A stretch of 64,000 bases of DNA from Trogon surrucura (lineage: Eukaryota > Chordata > Aves > Trogoniformes > Trogonidae): NCBI GenBank assembly GCA_020746105.1, contig CM036635.1:11302001-11366000 (forward strand). Direction: 5' to 3'. The position numbers and the translations under genes are program-made. The notes beneath the pieces were generated by a model. The model had not been told where the DNA came from. It saw only the letters and a program-made list of their open reading frames with translations, and did no database searches. The first letter of the stretch is position 1. Each line of letters begins with the position of its first letter. Shown one piece after another: positions 51,204 through 62,750 of the stretch.

Positions 51204-51770
51204 TGTCGTGGTTCAAGCCAACTGGGACAAAAAAATCACGTGGTCTCCAGTTCACTTCTCCCCCCACCTCTATTTCCACGGTGGGAGACAAGTCAACTGA
51301 AAAAGTTCCACCCAACAAGAGGCAATCCTTTTCCTCCTCGTGAGTTCCTTGGGGCTCCGGATCGCTTCCCGTGCATCCCCCACTGAAGCTCGGTCTCTCT
51401 CCCCTCTCGCATGGGGCTCTGCACATGCTAGTGCCTCCTGGATGTTCTCGCCACCATCGCAGTTGCCTTCCTGCCATCTCAGCCACCATGGGCTTCAGGG
51501 AAAGGTCCTGCTTTGGCAGCCTTGTCCCTCTCATCCTCTGGGACTTTTCTCCCCCTCTTTTTTTCTCAGGGCGAGGTTCCTTTGTTCTCCTCTTGCCTCT
51601 CCCTCCTCCAACAGAAAAAACCTCCCCAGCGTTAAAGACAGGACAGCTAAAAATGAGATGAAATCAATGGGGTCACCTTTTAAATACCTTGATCAGCAGA
51701 GGTGCTGATTGGCCTGGCCAGAGGCAGATCTGGCTTCTATCTGGGGATGGGGGAGGCTCTTGAAGTTTTG
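51204..51770 (+). mobile_element. LTR-like interspersed repeat of avian endogenous retrovirus type
   Basis: The segment starts TGTCGTGGTTCAAGCC, very close to the TGTCGTGGTTTAA start of a common avian LTR group. It has a C/T-rich body unlike its neighbours and, near the far end, a TATA-like tttaaata at about 51678-51686 followed by an inverted CCAAT-like gattggcc. The 3' boundary could not be fixed: no clear ...CA end with a matching duplication was found, so the end given is approximate. No coding part of a retrovirus adjoins it. Class and age cannot be given from reading alone, and another kind of interspersed repeat is possible. Confidence 0.42.
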
Positions 51771-54700
51771 CACGAATCTACCACTTTTACAAAAAAACCC
51801 ACCAGAATGAAACCCATGATGCCTCTCATGGAATGTTTAGTTAATTCACTGGTTTCAGTTGTTGAATGAATTTGCATTACATTTGGCCATGTTAAAGTTA
51901 CATTTAAGGGTGAGCTCTTGGGCTAGTGTGGAAAGCAGCCACCTCAACACACTCCTCTTTTGTCACTCTTCTCCCCTGGGAGAGGGTCAGTAAGAAGAAA
52001 GCTTCACTGCTGCAGCTTGTGTAACTGCAAGCACACAGCAAACAAGGGTTCGAGGTCTCAGCAGAACCTTGTTCAGAACCATCCACCACTGCTTTTGTGG
52101 GAAGGGGCACTTGGTGTCATGTGTAATGACTTGTCTTGCCTGGGTTGAATGGATGTTCCAAAAACTCAGGTGCTGAGATATCGGAATACTTACAGCTGGG
52201 CTGAAAGAGAGGTCACAGCTGATAGGGTTTTTATAAACAGGTAACTCCCTCCATGCCTATTTTGCAGGCACTCTGTAAATGATTTAACTACTTCGTTATT
52301 TTTTAACATGAGCACTGTTGATTTCTTTTATGGCTTTAGTAAAGCTGCTATTATTAGTAGCAACAGTAATAATATTTTCTCCTGTAAATACTTCCTCATC
52401 TCTGGGTTGAGGCCCTACAATGTGTGTGCTATGTCTTTTCTGACCCCTGAATCACTGCATGTGCTCATAATGTTTTTATGCAAGGGTACTATGAGTTACA
52501 CTGCCCAAGCTTCCCCAGAGTAAGCCAGCCCTTCAGCCAGATCTGGCCTTGAGCAGCTGTTGACGATGCAGTTGAGGTCATTCCTAATAAGTAGCCAAAC
52601 TCATTATATCTGACTGTGTTCCTAAAAAAGTTCTTGTTTCCTGCTTGTAGTAATATTTTCAGAAAAGAGCCTGGTGGTGGAGCTTGGCTGTTACGTTCTG
52701 CTGTGAGCGCTGTGGATGCCTCATTAACCTTGTGATCAACTGGAACGAACTCGCCACTTGCAGAAAGTATTACTTCAGTGTAAGAACAACTAGTTTTTAG
52801 GCACCTTGTTTTGAAGGATTTCCAAAGATGAGAATCAGCTGGGCAAGCAAAAAGCTGTTTATTTCCCTTCCCCAGCCTTCTTGAAACAACTTTAACCTGG
52901 CGACTTTTGTTAGTAATTCTGTTTCCGTGCCAGAAAACAGGTGGTGAAAAGTTCTTGACTGAGGGGATTCTTTCCAAAGCATTGAATCTCTGTGGGAATT
53001 AAAGCAAAACAAGCCATGAGGGCAGAGCTTTGCTCCGATGCTTTTTGTCAGCCTGTGGTGGTCTTTGGACAAGAGAAAAGCAGAGTTTTGACCTGACGAC
53101 TGGCCTTTGCAGACCTGTTACTCCTCCATTTTTGGAGATTTGTCCCCAGAACAAACCTGCATGTTCCCAGTATCAGGGACAAGGTTACCTCTTCGCTTGG
53201 GGTTTCTGCAGAGCTACTGGCTCAGCCTTTGTGGCAGGATGTCGGGCAGCAGCACACCTGGTCCTTGGTCTGGGGTTGGTCCTCAAGGTTTTTTACACTC
53301 GCTTTTCCTTCCAGCATCGAGGCAGACCTTGAAGAGTGAGGGGTGTGTGATTTGTGATTCCACGCTCAGCCCAAAGGGGAGCTGGGGGGTCTGTGCTGCA
53401 CGGAGCACCCCAAGGAGCCTGGGGGAGGGCGAGCACAGCAGGGTGGTGGCTGAGCCCTCTTGGGGGGCGATTGGGGGGTCCCCTTTTCTCCCTGCTTGCC
53501 AGCTTGGGGGTCTCTGGCAGGTACCCATCCCCTGGGCCTCTCTCTGTCCCTGGTGCAGCTCTTCTGCAAAGCAGGATGGCCATCAAGTGGCTGATGCAGG
53601 CACTGGCAGAGGAGCTTCTCTATCCCAAACTGCCCAAATCTAGGGATTCTTCTCTATCCCAAACTGCCCTGTGCTGTGAGGAGAGGCTGAAGACTCAGGC
53701 CAGCTAAGGACTATTTCTATTCCAATCACTGGGTCAAACTCAGATTAACAGCTGATTCTTAGTCTGGTTTTTTCTTTCCTGCGCTTGTCCAGGAAAGCTT
53801 CTGTGTGTAAAGCAAAAAGAGCACAAATCCTGAGTAGCTATTGCCTGGTATGGTAGATCAGTTCTGTTGGAGTTGACCTGGTGTGGACTTCTATCAGTTC
53901 AAATAATTGATTAATACCTGCCCATATAGAACTTTTTTTTTTTAAAAAATCTTTGCTTGATTCCCATTAGCTCCCTTGAATGCCCTGTCCTGTGTCCCTA
54001 TGTTAGCAACTGTGGCTTGGTGCCCTGTTTGGGGCCAGCCTCAGTAAGCAGAGGTGCTTCTAGGGTCTGATGACAACCAGGAGGAGGCTAGGGGACACGA
54101 CATGTGCCCGTCTGTGGTGTCCCTGCTCTGGAAAGGAGGCTGGTTGACATGGGCACTGCTGAAGGGCATGCAAGGCTTGAGGGCAAAATGCTGCAAACCG
54201 GCACCTGGAGGAAGGAAATCTATTTGTACCACGAATTAGGGAACACGTTATTGCTCTCCAAGCCCTCCTTGCTAAAGAGTAGGAGTTGATTGATGTTTCT
54301 GCTCTGCGCACAGGGCAGCCGTTACCAGATGCTGAACGCTGAAGCAGGCACAGAAGCATCGCAGGGACAGTGGTGAGGCTTTGAGGAGGAAGATGAGCAA
54401 AGGGGAGAGCCTTCAGGTGGTTTTGTAGCAGACACCTGTCCCTGAAGGGAAACTTGGCATTAGTCCAATAAATACTTCCAATTAGTGCATGCATCCATTT
54501 TTTTTTTTCGTTCACTGGAAATGCAGCACAGCATCCAAGTTGCAGAAATGCGAGGGTAAGAGGGTGTTGGGCTGTGAATGATTCAGGGCAGAAGAAGCCT
54601 TAATGGACAACGTCGGTGATTTCTCTCATGTTTATCTGCTGAATATTTGGCCTGTCTATTTGGTCTGTTCCCAGGGACTACTGTTTCCGGCTCTATTAGG

Positions 54701-55110
54701 ATTGGTTCCTCATTTGAGGTCCAGAGGATGTTGTTCCTTTCTACTGCTTTTGTTTTAAATAAATTGATGTGGTTTCAGGGTTACTAAATAGAGGAACAAG
54801 ACTGATGGAAGCGATTTCTGATTTTCACAGTTCTGAATATAACATGATCCTGTGCCAGGACTGGGACTGCTACTGCGACAGAGACTATGCAGGAGCTTTC
54901 TCCCAGACACCTGTATGCAAGCACCATTTCACCAAAGCTTTTTGCGATAACTTGAAGTGGAAAGCTTTGAAAGATATAACTTTTCTGCGCTGGATGAGTA
55001 ATTTTGGATTATTTTTGGACTCTCCAAGAATAACATCTGCTATACAGCTGATGTCTACCCAGGAACCAGAACAAGAGAGGAAGGAAATAGACACTTAGAT
55101 AATTAAGTGG
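51771..55110. other. Intergenic block with a G-rich stretch
   Basis: No gene recognised. The stretch 53330-53570 is G-rich on the plus strand, with two six-G runs (53461-53482 region). It lacks four closely spaced tracts and so is not a canonical quadruplex. The exact 21-bp repeat follows at 53.6 kb. Confidence 0.55.
53615..53669. repeat. Exact 21-bp direct repeat, offset 34 bp
   Basis: The same 21 bases occur at 53615-53635 and 53649-53669 (beginning cttctctatcccaaactg). The 13-base spacer is aaatctagggatt. The copies are identical, which suggests a recent local duplication inside a G-rich stretch (53.3-53.6 kb). Confidence 0.85.
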
Positions 55111-55180
55111 TTTTAATTGGATGGGACCTTAAAGATCATCTGGTTTGCATCCCCTGCCGTTTTGCAGAGTCAACCTCTTC
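55111..55180 (-). mobile_element. CR1 LINE 3' tail fragment, antisense
   Basis: The plus strand carries gggaccttaaagatcatc followed by a pyrimidine-rich stretch and ccctgcc, the hallmark of the CR1 3' untranslated tail read in antisense. Similarity fades after about 70 bases and no reverse-transcriptase part is attached, so this is a short, severely 5'-truncated copy. CR1 is the dominant LINE of birds and other sauropsids and supports the organism guess. Confidence 0.65.
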
Positions 55181-58100
55181 AATTAATTTGTCTTGTTGTT
55201 ACCTATGGGCCCAAACTGTGGGAGACCACTGAGAGTAGCTCCAGCCCTGCAGCTTTAACCCTAGTTTCTACTCCTGGAGCTGCAGCAGGAGGGTCAATAT
55301 TTTACTCCTGGCTTTCCATGACCATGATTCTCTAAAATAATAGAACAGAGGCAGATGTATGTGGGAGATTCTGCAAGCTGCATTTTCCCATGTCATTTTG
55401 GGACCCTATCCCATCAAAAAATGTTCTCTTGCTATTTCATCATGTCAGTGTTTGCTTTTATTATTTTAAAATGAACTGAAATACCGATCTGTTGGCGAGG
55501 AGGTGATAGTGTTATCTATTCCCTTCAATGAAGTTAGACTCATGAAGAAGTCAGCCAGCAGACTGCTCTCCAGAGCTCCTTGTCAGCTCACATCTCAGTT
55601 GAAACAGAGCACTTGGCTACTGCAGCTGCTTGCTTTATTACAGGACTTCTCTTTTTGTTGCTAGAGCCACAACTCGGCTTCCTCTGGAGGGGAAGGAGCT
55701 CTCCAGGATAAATTTACTTGCCTTAAAACTGGCATTGTTTGATCCTTTTGTAGTTGGAGGGGTTTTGGGGGCTGTATTTTTTGGGGGGAATGAATCTAAA
55801 GGAAGCGTGGGCTTTGGAGTCCCAATGGACTGGACTCCAGTGTGAGAAGGGATGTCAAGCAAGAAACATAAAATCCCTGTTCTTTCATATCAGGGCTGAA
55901 TTAATTTCCTCTGGGAATGAAATCAACATCACAGGTAAATGATATTCTTATTATAAATGGCCAAATTAAGAGCAGTGGTGTGAGATGTGAAGCACAAGTC
56001 ACAGAAGAAGGAAGAGTTCCGGAGGATGTAGGTTGTTCCAAGATTAATTTCTGGCACCTTTAGAAAGATGTCTTAGGTCAGAACAAGACATCAGGAAACA
56101 ACAGCCCCTCTCAAATCTCATTTCCTTCCCCACTTTCTGCCAGTGTGGCTGCCCTGCAATGAACAAATCTTAATCCCTCGTCAGAGTTGGTGGATCCAGA
56201 CATGATGTCTTGTTCCTAGGAGGGTCTTTTGTCTTAGCCACCTCCTGTGTTTTGCCATTTCTGCCACTTTTCACTGTTATTAATTTCTTTTCCCTCTACA
56301 CTGACCTATCTGTATGTACTCTTTTCTGCCTAGGAGAGTAGATGGCAGCATGTGAACAGTCTATTCCAGCCTTATGAGATCTTGCAAACTTCTCCTTTGC
56401 TGTCTGTGGTGCTGGTGACTGCCTTTTACTGCCCCTGCTCCATCTGCAAGACTAATTCTCACTGGCAGAGCAACCCACTTGGCTTTTTGCTAGCACTCGG
56501 TAGGACTCGGTAAGAAAGTAGATGTCTAAAACCTCCCAGTTCTTGCGTTGAATCGTGTTGTGAGAAATCATTTAATTTATTTTCATACTGAGCTCCTCAG
56601 GTTGTGGCTTTGACTTGTGAGCTTGGCCAAGCTGGCTTGAGGGTTCGGTAGTGCTGGGCCTGAAACTCGGGGCCAATAGGCGTAAAACTGTGTGTGTGGT
56701 CTTGGGACAATTTCCCTGGCTTTGCTCTTTGAGGAGTGCTCCCTACCCTGAGAGCAACCTCCTCCCCAGTGTATTTTGTACCAGATATATCTGGGAAAGG
56801 TTTTCCCTGCAATGTTTGTTGCCTTTTGGATTCTGTTATTCTCTGGGCAATATCTAGAGTTGAACTGTCCAAAAGGCATGTGAGCTGCTCTGAGATGCCA
56901 AAGAATGTGTCAGGAAGGCCATCGCTTGTAAATATTCAGTTGTGTTCTTCAGAGCAATAACACAACTGTTTGTGGTTGCATAAGGAGACTTGTTTTGCAG
57001 TTCTGTCATTTTAGCTTTGAGACAGAAATGTCCAAAGCTGTGGAATCTGCAGTCTGTAGATGGAGACATAAATGCAAACAAGTTGCTTTGCTTCTAGAAA
57101 GCAGGTGGCCATGCAGACTGTGAAGTACTTGTCAAGCACATGGACCCAGAAGCAAGTTGTGGTGCTCAGTAACTATCTTGGGGGCAACTTTCTTGGGCTT
57201 GCCTCTGAAGCCCAGAGGTGTTTGTGCTTTTACAGAGGATAAACTGGAATATGGGAAGGGTCAGTTGCTCCAAACCATATTGCATGACCACCTAGGAGCT
57301 GGGATGTACTCTTGCGTGGTCTTGGCTTTTAAGCTTGTGGGCTTGTCACATAAAATATATTTGCTTGTGGAAGTATGTTCATATTTTGGACCTATTCATT
57401 TTCCAGGCTACCAATCTCCCACTGTGCAAAAAATATTCCCAAAGGAACAGCTGGTTCATTCCACTCTATTCTGGCTGAAGAAAACAAAACCAAAACATGT
57501 GGCCCAGGCTGGAATGTAGCAGAGATGTTGCTGCAGTTCCTCCTTCAAGATGTGTGCTTTGTCTGCTGGAGAACAGCTGGGGAAAGCTTGACAGTAGCAT
57601 AAAGTTGATTTCTGCTCTACTAGAGCATTTCCTCTCACAAAAGGGGAACCCCGTCCCGCTGCTGCAGGCAGCACTGTATTTACTTGGCCTTTGGCAGTGT
57701 GCTGTGCAGACAGTGATCTTAGCTGGCAGAAATCCTCTCCTGCTGCTGCTGAAAAGATTGCGCCATTGTTTTCTCAGACCTGTAAATCTATCGGTGAGAT
57801 CCGATCTCCCATGGTTACCAGATAATGTGGCTTGCAAAAAAAGAAATTGATGTGAAGTCAGGATATCTGTCATTAGGAGCTGTCTTCTCCTGTGTCCTCA
57901 TCCTGTCTCACACTGTTTGGAGAACAGAAACAATTTGCTCATTCATGAATGAGAGTCACATTCTCCGAGAGACTGCTCGTGACTTGGTGGAAGTGCTTTC
58001 GGTTATGGTGTGAAGTGCACAAGTCCGAATTGCCCAAAGAATGGAAAACGGTCTCTCTGCTCTTGTATGCCATCACTGTGCCAGCTGTTGTCATGAGTTA

Positions 58101-60206
58101 ACACGAGCTACACTAGCTCCTGTCTCACCAGTTGGCTAGGATTCAACTTTATTTTGGCTGCAGTATCATATCCAGTTGTGGGGCAGTGGTAAAGCAACAA
58201 GAACAACCCACACGCTTAATTAAACCTTGTCTATACAGTTCAGAATACAATTAATAGATGAGGGAGGATGGGGCTGGCTGCAAATACTCTTCAGCAGGGA
58301 CTCAAATAAAGCTGTTGAGCTGTTGTAGGCTACAAGAAAAGGCAGAAAGATTAACTTTTCTGCTTGACTGGTGAAGGGAGAGCAAAATCACACCCTCCTG
58401 AGCAAGAACAAGACTGGGTGTGGAAATAACGTCTTTGACTTGAGTGGGCAGGGTGCAGCCTCTGGGCTTGCGATGGGATGAATGAGGATGGCTGAGAAGC
58501 TTATGGCTTCTGCACTGGTACCCGATAGTGGTCCTGGGCATGAGGGGAGAGCTCACCTTCTCTGTTGTGGCAACAGCACAGCCTGTAGAGCTCTGCTGCA
58601 GCCATTAGCTTGCAAATAAATTTGAGCATTAGCTGGGTACTCGTGTTGCAACAGAGAGCAAACACTGAGAAAAACGACTTGGGTGGCTATGGGGCAAATT
58701 TGCAAGCAGGTGATGCTTATCTTAAAGGGCATTAGGTCCCCCCTAAATATACCTGTGTTTTAGGACAAGACAGTCAGGGAGATACCAAATTTCCTTGAAA
58801 TTATTTTGTAGGAAGCTGTGTGACTCAATTTACAGGCTGCTTGGACAAGACAGCTTTAAAATTCTTAGTGTGATTGTTCAGTCTGAAACAAGGTGTATTG
58901 GTTTGTTGTTAACAGAGTGCTGAAAGTCAAAATATTTACTACAAAATCATGATTTCAACTGAGAAGGTGTTTTACAGCCCACTGTATATTCAATATGCAA
59001 CCAAGATTTTTAAGTTGTTAAACCAAGGCTTTCTTGGGGGGCAGGAGGGGTGGGAGTGATCCATTAAACTGTAAAATTTGTGTCACCAGTAAGGTACGTA
59101 AATAAACACACCAAAATATTACCTTCCTGAGACAAGGGTTAGATGTTTGTCTGTCGGTCAGAACCCCTGGGTACTGCATCTTCCATGCAGTGGGAGTGAG
59201 CTGGGGGAGGCTCTGTGCTTTCTGTGCCTGTGGGATGCTGTTGGCTGCCCTGAAACATTTATCATATTTTCATTACCCACTTGCAGAAGGTGTAGTGTCT
59301 TCTCCCTGTCTTCTGGGTCATGCTTCACTTATTTCTGGTATCTTAATGAAGCAATTGTTTGACCTGAAAGGTAGTGGGGACAAAACCCGAGAAAGTAAGT
59401 AGAAAAGCTCAGGCATACAGGAATTTTGGAAAGGAGGCAGCAGCCTGGACTAAAGCGTAAGAGTAGGTGGGAGAGAGAAGTAAATGTAAGAATGGACTGA
59501 AGAGAGACGTTAATGCAGTTCTGCACCTGTGTTTATTACATGGGGTCAGAACCAGAGCCAGAACGCCTGCCAGAAAGAGACAGGTGTGTTTTTTTCAAGG
59601 GAACAGCTCTGTCCTGAGCCTGGAACATGAGGATGTAATGGTAGAAAAATGACCCAGCATTGCAGTATTTTTGTAAAACAGAAACCGCAGTCCCGACCTG
59701 TGACTGTGAGATCAAACCGAATCATCCACAGATTCACCTAAGGGTCAGCGGTTATTCTGCAGCACTGTGGTTAAATTAGAAGGTTGATCATTTCTGCATG
59801 AAGTCTGCTAAAGAATGCCTTGAAATCGTGTCTCTCTAGGCTCATTGTCCACCTCTTCGACTATGAGGGCTCAGCGTGTGGTGCTCAGGGAAAGCCAAGC
59901 TCATAAATCCCCGCGGGCCAACAGCACGCTTTGCAAACACGATCAAACCGTTTGGACCTTTCGGCCTGTGGGTCATGTGTTTGTAAATAGAGACAAAGTA
60001 CGAACATGGGCTTGAGCAAAAGAGCAGACTGGGCTGGCAGGAGGCATTCCTCTTCTCAGATGTAGCCGACATTTGTAGGAGCATGGAGCTGGGACCAGAA
60101 GAGGTCCTTGCGAGTGCCAAAAGGAGGGTCGAGGAAAAGAGCTTCTGCCTCTAGGCTTGTAGGGAAGACTGATACCTCTTGAGAGGTGTCCCTGCTCAAA
60201 GGGGAG

Positions 60207-60390
60207 TTGCCTGGTGTGCAGCCCTGTTGCTGGTCAGGGAGAACTCAAATCGGGCTCATCCACTGATCTGTTGTTGGTAAAAGATGTCGTTGCTGGAGGT
60301 CGCTGCTGTGCAGCCACGCTGCCTGGCAGGGAGAGTTCAAAGGAGGCTCACTTGGCTCTTGCTGGATAAAGTGCTTGGCTCAGAGTTAAG
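60207..60390. repeat. Degenerate two-copy tandem duplication, period about 92 bp
   Basis: Two successive units align with an offset of 92 bases. Both share tgtgcagcc (60215 and 60307), then a CTG/TTGCTGG stretch, cagggaga, and then ctcaaa/ttcaaa...ggctca. Later 'ttgttggtaaaag' corresponds to 'cttgctggataaag'. Divergence is considerable, so the duplication is old. No reading frame is preserved across it. Confidence 0.5.
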
Positions 60391-60719
60391 TTGCATACAG
60401 CAGGAAAGGTGTGCTCCTCGTACCCACAAGGTCTTTGTTCACTTTGCTCCCTCCTGGGTTTCCTAGAGGAGCTCTTTGCCCGGCCGTGGCTCAAGCCTTC
60501 ACCTCATGTGGAGCCTGAACCAAAGTGCTGCTGGTTTGGTAAAGGGAGGGAGGTGTGAGTCATCTGTCACACTGCTGCCTTCAAAAACCTTGACATCTCT
60601 TTTGTGGGAGTAACAGCTGGTGCTCATAATCACCATGGGAATCTTAGCCCCATGGCAAGGGCTGGTTGCTGGGGTTTTATCAGGGAGGCTTACCATTAAA
60701 AAGTATTTTTTAAAATGTT

Positions 60720-60800
60720 GCCTTTATTAATCTCTTCAATTATGATTAAACCACAATTACAGATCTCTGCTTCAAAAGTGCAAGCCTGACCTTCAGTAAT
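60720..60800. promoter_or_regulatory. Cluster of TAAT/ATTA motifs, possible conserved non-coding element
   Basis: Within about 80 bases lie attaatc, caattatgattaaacc and acaattacag, a dense run of homeodomain-type core sites in both orientations. Such clusters are common in vertebrate enhancers, but AT-rich DNA also produces them by chance and no conservation can be judged here. Confidence 0.2.
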
Positions 60801-62696
60801 CACCAAATATTATCCTACATCTTATAACCAGGAAAATGAGACTAGAGAAGTGTGCCAGCTTCTGTTTGGCAACACTGATGTTTCTTCCATCTATTTTATC
60901 TTCTTTTTAGTCTGTGAAAGGCTGTGGGTTTTGGTGCACAAATAATCTGAAGGCAGTTAACGTGTGTGCTTTGGCTCATGGTTTCAGGCATCTGATTTGT
61001 CAGGAAATAAGAGATTTTTCTAAAGTCCTGTATAGCAGTGAAGCAAAAAGAACAGATAGGGTTACCATGGTGGGTTTTTTTTCAGTAATAAGGACCAAAT
61101 CCTGGATTTTACTTGCAGTTTCTCTTTTATAGTCCTTTGTTCCTTTTATTAACAAGGAAATTCGGACAGCTAGCCTTGGCATTAAGCAACATTTCCACTA
61201 AGTTATTTTGGCTTCCTCTCACGGAAGGCTTTGCATCCTGTTCTAGTTTATTAATAAGCTGTGGCCAGACTGCTTTGTCTGTAGTGCTGTTGGCTGTGAT
61301 CGTGTCTGCAAAACTCAGAAACATTTCTGATACCTGCTCCCTTTTATTCTGATCTCTGAGATGCTGTTGGATGTCAGCTGTGCTGTCAAAACCACACCCC
61401 TTGGGCACACAGGAGATAACATGCTTGGATAAAGCATGTTGTTTCTTCTGATAAGCCGACAGAACCCTTCTAGGCTAAAGGTTTACAACCACAGATGTGG
61501 TTCCTGTTTGCCACCCGTGAAGGGCTTTGTGCTCTTCTAGGAAACAGTCTGCCTTTAGAGGAAGCTCGACTGTGTGTGTTGCAGAGCCTTTTGGGCATTT
61601 TCATGAATACTGGAGTTGATAACATTTGTTTCTTACAAGAGAAGACCTTGTTTGCACCCCATCTGGGAATGGAAGTACACATGCTGGGCATGGCACTGTG
61701 TATGATGCCTGACTGGTGAACTACCTAGGAATAAAGATCACTTTTATGATACTACATTGCTTGCCATAAACTATTACAGTTCTCACATTTACATTTCAGC
61801 CATAAAGCATGGTATTTTATTGATGTACCAGACCAGCAGGGAAGTCCCTTGCAAACACACAAGTGTACGTTTTGTAGTTAAGTAAGACTTGGAAACCAAA
61901 ACCAAAGGCAGCAAAACCCAAAACACACTGGCTGTTAATGCTGAGAATTGGAATAGCTCCCTGGGCCTTGTTATTACACTCTCAGTTGCCTGGAACATGA
62001 AATAAGATATATAAAAACCAAGGTAGTAGTTCTCTGAAGCAAAAAAGGAATAGAAGCCCAAAGCACTACACTTGTACTCATGCATATGCCTAAGGAAAAA
62101 CTCTGGTTGGTTCTATACTTTCATTTTACATTGGCTGTTTCATTTCTCATGTTGCACTTCTGGTTACAGTTAACATTAGTATTCTGGGCTGGCATTTCTG
62201 GGCTAATGGAAAGGGGTTTTGTGGTGTCAGGGTGGATCAAAGTGAAAGATTCCTGGGCCATAGGAGAAAGTTGATGCTGGATATTCTCTCTCTTGGAAGT
62301 CAAAATGAAGCCTCATTCAGGAGCAGATTTTCCAGGATTATTGCCGTACAAATGTAGTCCAATAGCATGGGAGTGCCATCAACAACGCAACTCTCTGTCC
62401 TTCATCCATCAAGTTAGTTGTCTGTAAGCTGGTTGCTCTTTTAGGACCAAATTGTGTAAGGAACTTGAAAATTTTGCCTGAAACAGAAATTGGTGCATAT
62501 GCAGGAGTAGGCTGATGGTCAGCTGCTGCAGGTTCTCAAGAGGTTTTACAAATGGTTGGCAGACGCGTGGTGTCTTGTTTGGGATCTTACTCCCAGAAGG
62601 TCTCGTCATGTAACACAAGACAGGAAGGTTCTGCAACTCACACAGAAAAATAAATTCCTAGCGTGTAATTCTGGCTGAGTAAGAGAAGGGGGAATT

Positions 62697-62750
62697 CTTT
62701 AATTAAGACATAAATTGATTAAATTAATTAATCATGTACTTAATTTGTAG
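62697..62750. promoter_or_regulatory. Dense TTAATTA-type motif cluster
   Basis: ctttaattaag, gattaaattaattaatc and cttaattt follow each other in about 50 bases, giving repeated overlapping TAAT/ATTA cores. It may be a homeodomain-binding enhancer fragment or simply AT-rich sequence. Confidence 0.2.

Noticed and set aside
52045-52056. ggttcgaggtc, similar to a tRNA B-box
   Set aside because: No matching A-box at the right distance and no cloverleaf pairing in the flanks.
58130-58195. Phrase 'gcagtatcatatccagttgtgg' region resembling sense CR1 coding sequence
   Set aside because: Only about 30 bases match and neighbouring CR1 phrases are absent. It may be a relic but is not supportable by eye.
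59034-59053. G-rich run resembling a quadruplex motif
   Set aside because: Only three tracts of three or more G are close enough together. The fourth is missing.
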